From: Paragyromitra xinjiangensis
Taxonomy: Eukaryota; Ascomycota; Pezizomycetes; Pezizales; Discinaceae
NCBI GenBank assembly: GCA_038503065.1
Contig: JBCAMK010000021.1
Coordinates: 434,001-498,000, forward strand
Direction of reading: 5' to 3'
DNA: 64,000 bases
Below are positions 61,966 to 64,000 of this stretch, piece by piece. The notes beneath the pieces are model-generated. The model worked only from the letters and a program-made list of their open reading frames with translations. It did not search any database and was not told the DNA's origin. Position numbers and translations under genes: made by a program. Positions within the stretch are counted from its first letter, which is position 1. Each line of letters starts with the position of its first letter.

Positions 61966-62811
61966 ATGGCCTCTTCGAAAAGTCCTGACGGCTTCATCCA
62001 TGAATCTCTTTCTTCGCCTGCACCTTCGAACGCCTCGATAATCTCCTTCCACACTCTCCCGCAACCCCGCTCATCTGGTCCGCTGAAACCAGGTTCTCGC
62101 TCTGAATCAAGTTTGATAGCATATCTTGACGAACAGCTCCTCCAAGTCTCCAGAAAGTATGCAAAGAAGTACAACGTGGGCGGCTATACTGCCATTAAGG
62201 CTATCATCGAAGACCTTGAACGATTAATAGACATACTCTGGGTTTCCTCTACTCGTTTGTCCCCTTTTTCGTATTAGACCCTAAGAGGAATTGCGAGAGG
62301 AGCAATTGTGGAGGGAAGTTTGTTTCGCTGATTGTTTTTCGAATATAAAGCAACCCTTCAGACACACTACCTCCTCCAGATGGCAAACTCATTCAACGAC
62401 TATCTCGCCTCATTCCCTCCACAGCTGAAACTTACTCTAAGACTGTTAGACACACTTGATAGATGTTTTTGCATGCTTATCACAGGCTCTTCTGGTGATC
62501 TCTCTGCACCCGTATCACCAGCACTCTCAGTCTACAGGATGAATATGACCGAAAAAGTACGACTGAAAAGTGTAATAGAGAGAACAAGATTGCACGTGGT
62601 AAGGCTGATGGAGGGGAGCGTGTCAGCGCCTGATCCGCCGACCGAAAGTGTCCGGGACATTGGAGAAAGGACTGATATTATGGATATAGAAATTGGAGGA
62701 GAAACTGATGTTGATGGAGATAATATAGAAGACGAGGAATGGGAGATAGAGGTGGCGAAGATCTATGATCGAAGTTTAGTACAGATCGGAGAAAGCTTGA
62801 AGGAGGGATAG
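61966..62811 (+). CDS. conserved fungal protein (DMC1-named family)
   Basis: Exons 61966-62254 and 62351-62811 join through a split Pro codon to give 249 residues. It resembles a fungal family that databases often call 'meiotic recombination protein DMC1', from memory and without any RecA fold; I doubt that name. Key stretch: SLIAYLDEQLLQVSRKYAKK (about 50-70), then GGYTAIKAIIEDLERLIDIL and WVSSTPTLQTHYLLQMANSF (near 100), LASFPPQLKLTLRLLDTLDR, KVRLKSVIERTRLHVVRLME. It is all helical, with an acidic end (DIEIGGETDVDGDNIEDEE). No enzyme motif and no membrane segment. The intron has a GTTTGT donor. The start ATG follows a short leader in the divergent promoter. Confidence 0.75.
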
Positions 62812-64000
62812 GCCGGTTGGGTGGGACATCATTTGACAGGACAAGTTGAGTCTTTAGTATCTGTCTTTATGAGAGTAAATGAAACGGGGATACCAAACCA
62901 TCAGCACTAAAGTTTTGAGTTTGTCTTCCTGAAGCAACCTGTTTGGCCATAAACTTCTAGTTGTGCTGAGAATTTCTAATCCATCCTAAGCAAATGCTTT
63001 TTGTCTACGGATCAGCGTGGATTTTCCTCCTTGATTAAGGGGAATGTGATGGTCGCTTCGATTCTTTTTAATCATACGCTAGTACATGTTCTTTCTGATA
63101 TATCACCGACATATTTACTTTTTTCGCTTGATTCCTTTGCAATTGTGCTGGGTGCCTTTTTTTTCAGCGGCCAACATCCCCCTTTATTAACACGAATGAA
63201 ACTCAAAGACAATTTCTTTTTCAATGGGATCTAGCCATACGCTTTCAGTATTTTTCAACCTATGGGCTGTGGCGGATACATGAGTACGTTTATCAAATCG
63301 CTCCAGCCTAGTCGTTTTCGGGTCTACTCCACGAGAAGAATTGTAGAGTCAGTCTCTTAGAGAGATGATGCACAGGTTTCTTGAACAGGATTGAGCTAAG
63401 AAGTTAATACCTTTAAACCGTTCACCGGGAGGAGAATTAAAACCCATGGATCAAGCTACTAGTTTCCGTCAAATGTGTCGGTCATATCATTTGTAGGATT
63501 CAGTGTTGAGATCGAGCGATGATTTATAGGAATACCGTATAATATCGGTTTATTCAGACGGTTGCCAAGCGGGTAGCTTGTGGATACTATGCTATTTCTG
63601 GGTGGAATATACACAACTTTTCTGATGTTGGCTTTGATTCCCCCCTAAATGACCCAGTTTTCGTGTTGGAGCTCTGTGCTTTGCTTCGATCACCCCTCAG
63701 CAAGTATTGGTTTTTGTCTATGACGCTAGCCACGACTCTTGGCAACCGTCCGAATAAACCGAGATTATACGGTACCAATTCTTACGTGTCACGGATCCGT
63801 TCTAAGAAAACGTATTTGCAATTACTTCTTACTTCGTTCTTACATTATGTCCCACAAATAACGTTACAGATGCCTAATTATAACTCTAATCATTAACCAT
63901 CACCCCTCGCTAAGATTGATGTTACTGTCTTTTATGATACTTCTGATGCTAGTCTGAACTTCTTTAGAATCTCGTTACATTCAAGGTTCCAAAGTGATAC
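62812..64000. other. 3' flank and gene-poor end
   Basis: T-rich 3' flank of the previous gene to about 63240, then AT-balanced sequence without supported frames. Short frames (63001-63234, 63587-63778, 63663-63896) show no motif or splice continuation. No repeat ends seen. Confidence 0.5.

Overview
The window is nuclear DNA of a filamentous ascomycete fungus. Genes are split by short introns with GT..AG ends and CTAAC/CTAAT-type branch sites just before the acceptor. The proteins include a fungal NADPH oxidase, a fungal-type arrestin, a Dsk2 ubiquilin, a lipin and a fungal DH/PH Rho exchange factor. Wide gene-poor spacers full of small inverted-repeat transposons and a solo LTR point to a repeat-rich genome, possibly a Pezizomycete; that placement is a guess. 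I see no tRNA, rRNA or CRISPR. All exon maps were worked out by hand from reading frame, splice sites and family resemblance.

Left part (1-19,884): about 8.7 kb of gene-poor DNA carries one clean MITE with a 9-bp target duplication. Then come an arrestin-like trafficking adaptor (+), the Ran GTPase (-) and a NoxA-type NADPH oxidase (-). A 3.2-kb spacer follows.

Middle (19,885-38,551): a small four-helix-like membrane protein (+), the ubiquitin shuttle Dsk2 (+), an F-box protein (+) and a membrane-anchored fibronectin-III/coiled-coil protein (-). A solo LTR with a 5-bp target duplication lies between the F-box gene and the fibronectin-III gene. A decayed Fot1/pogo transposase with neighbouring MITEs precedes the lipin phosphatidate phosphatase gene (+).

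Right part (38,552-64,000): a cluster of three MITE families, a DH/PH RhoGEF (-) divergent from the proteasome assembly chaperone Nas2 (+), a protein with three dsRNA-binding motifs (-), a TDP2-like phosphodiesterase (-) with two back-to-back palindromic MITEs upstream, a three-RRM RNA-binding protein (-), an unrecognised 552-residue protein (-), and a divergent conserved fungal protein (+).

Most genes are housekeeping or signalling genes. Several touch polarity and signalling (NoxA, RhoGEF, arrestin) or protein quality control (Dsk2, F-box, Nas2), but nothing shows that they form a cluster with one purpose. I found no convincing undescribed multi-gene system. The strongest less-known items are the transposon families, the triple-dsRBM protein, the unrecognised protein and the GFFG-repeat tail of the fibronectin-III protein.
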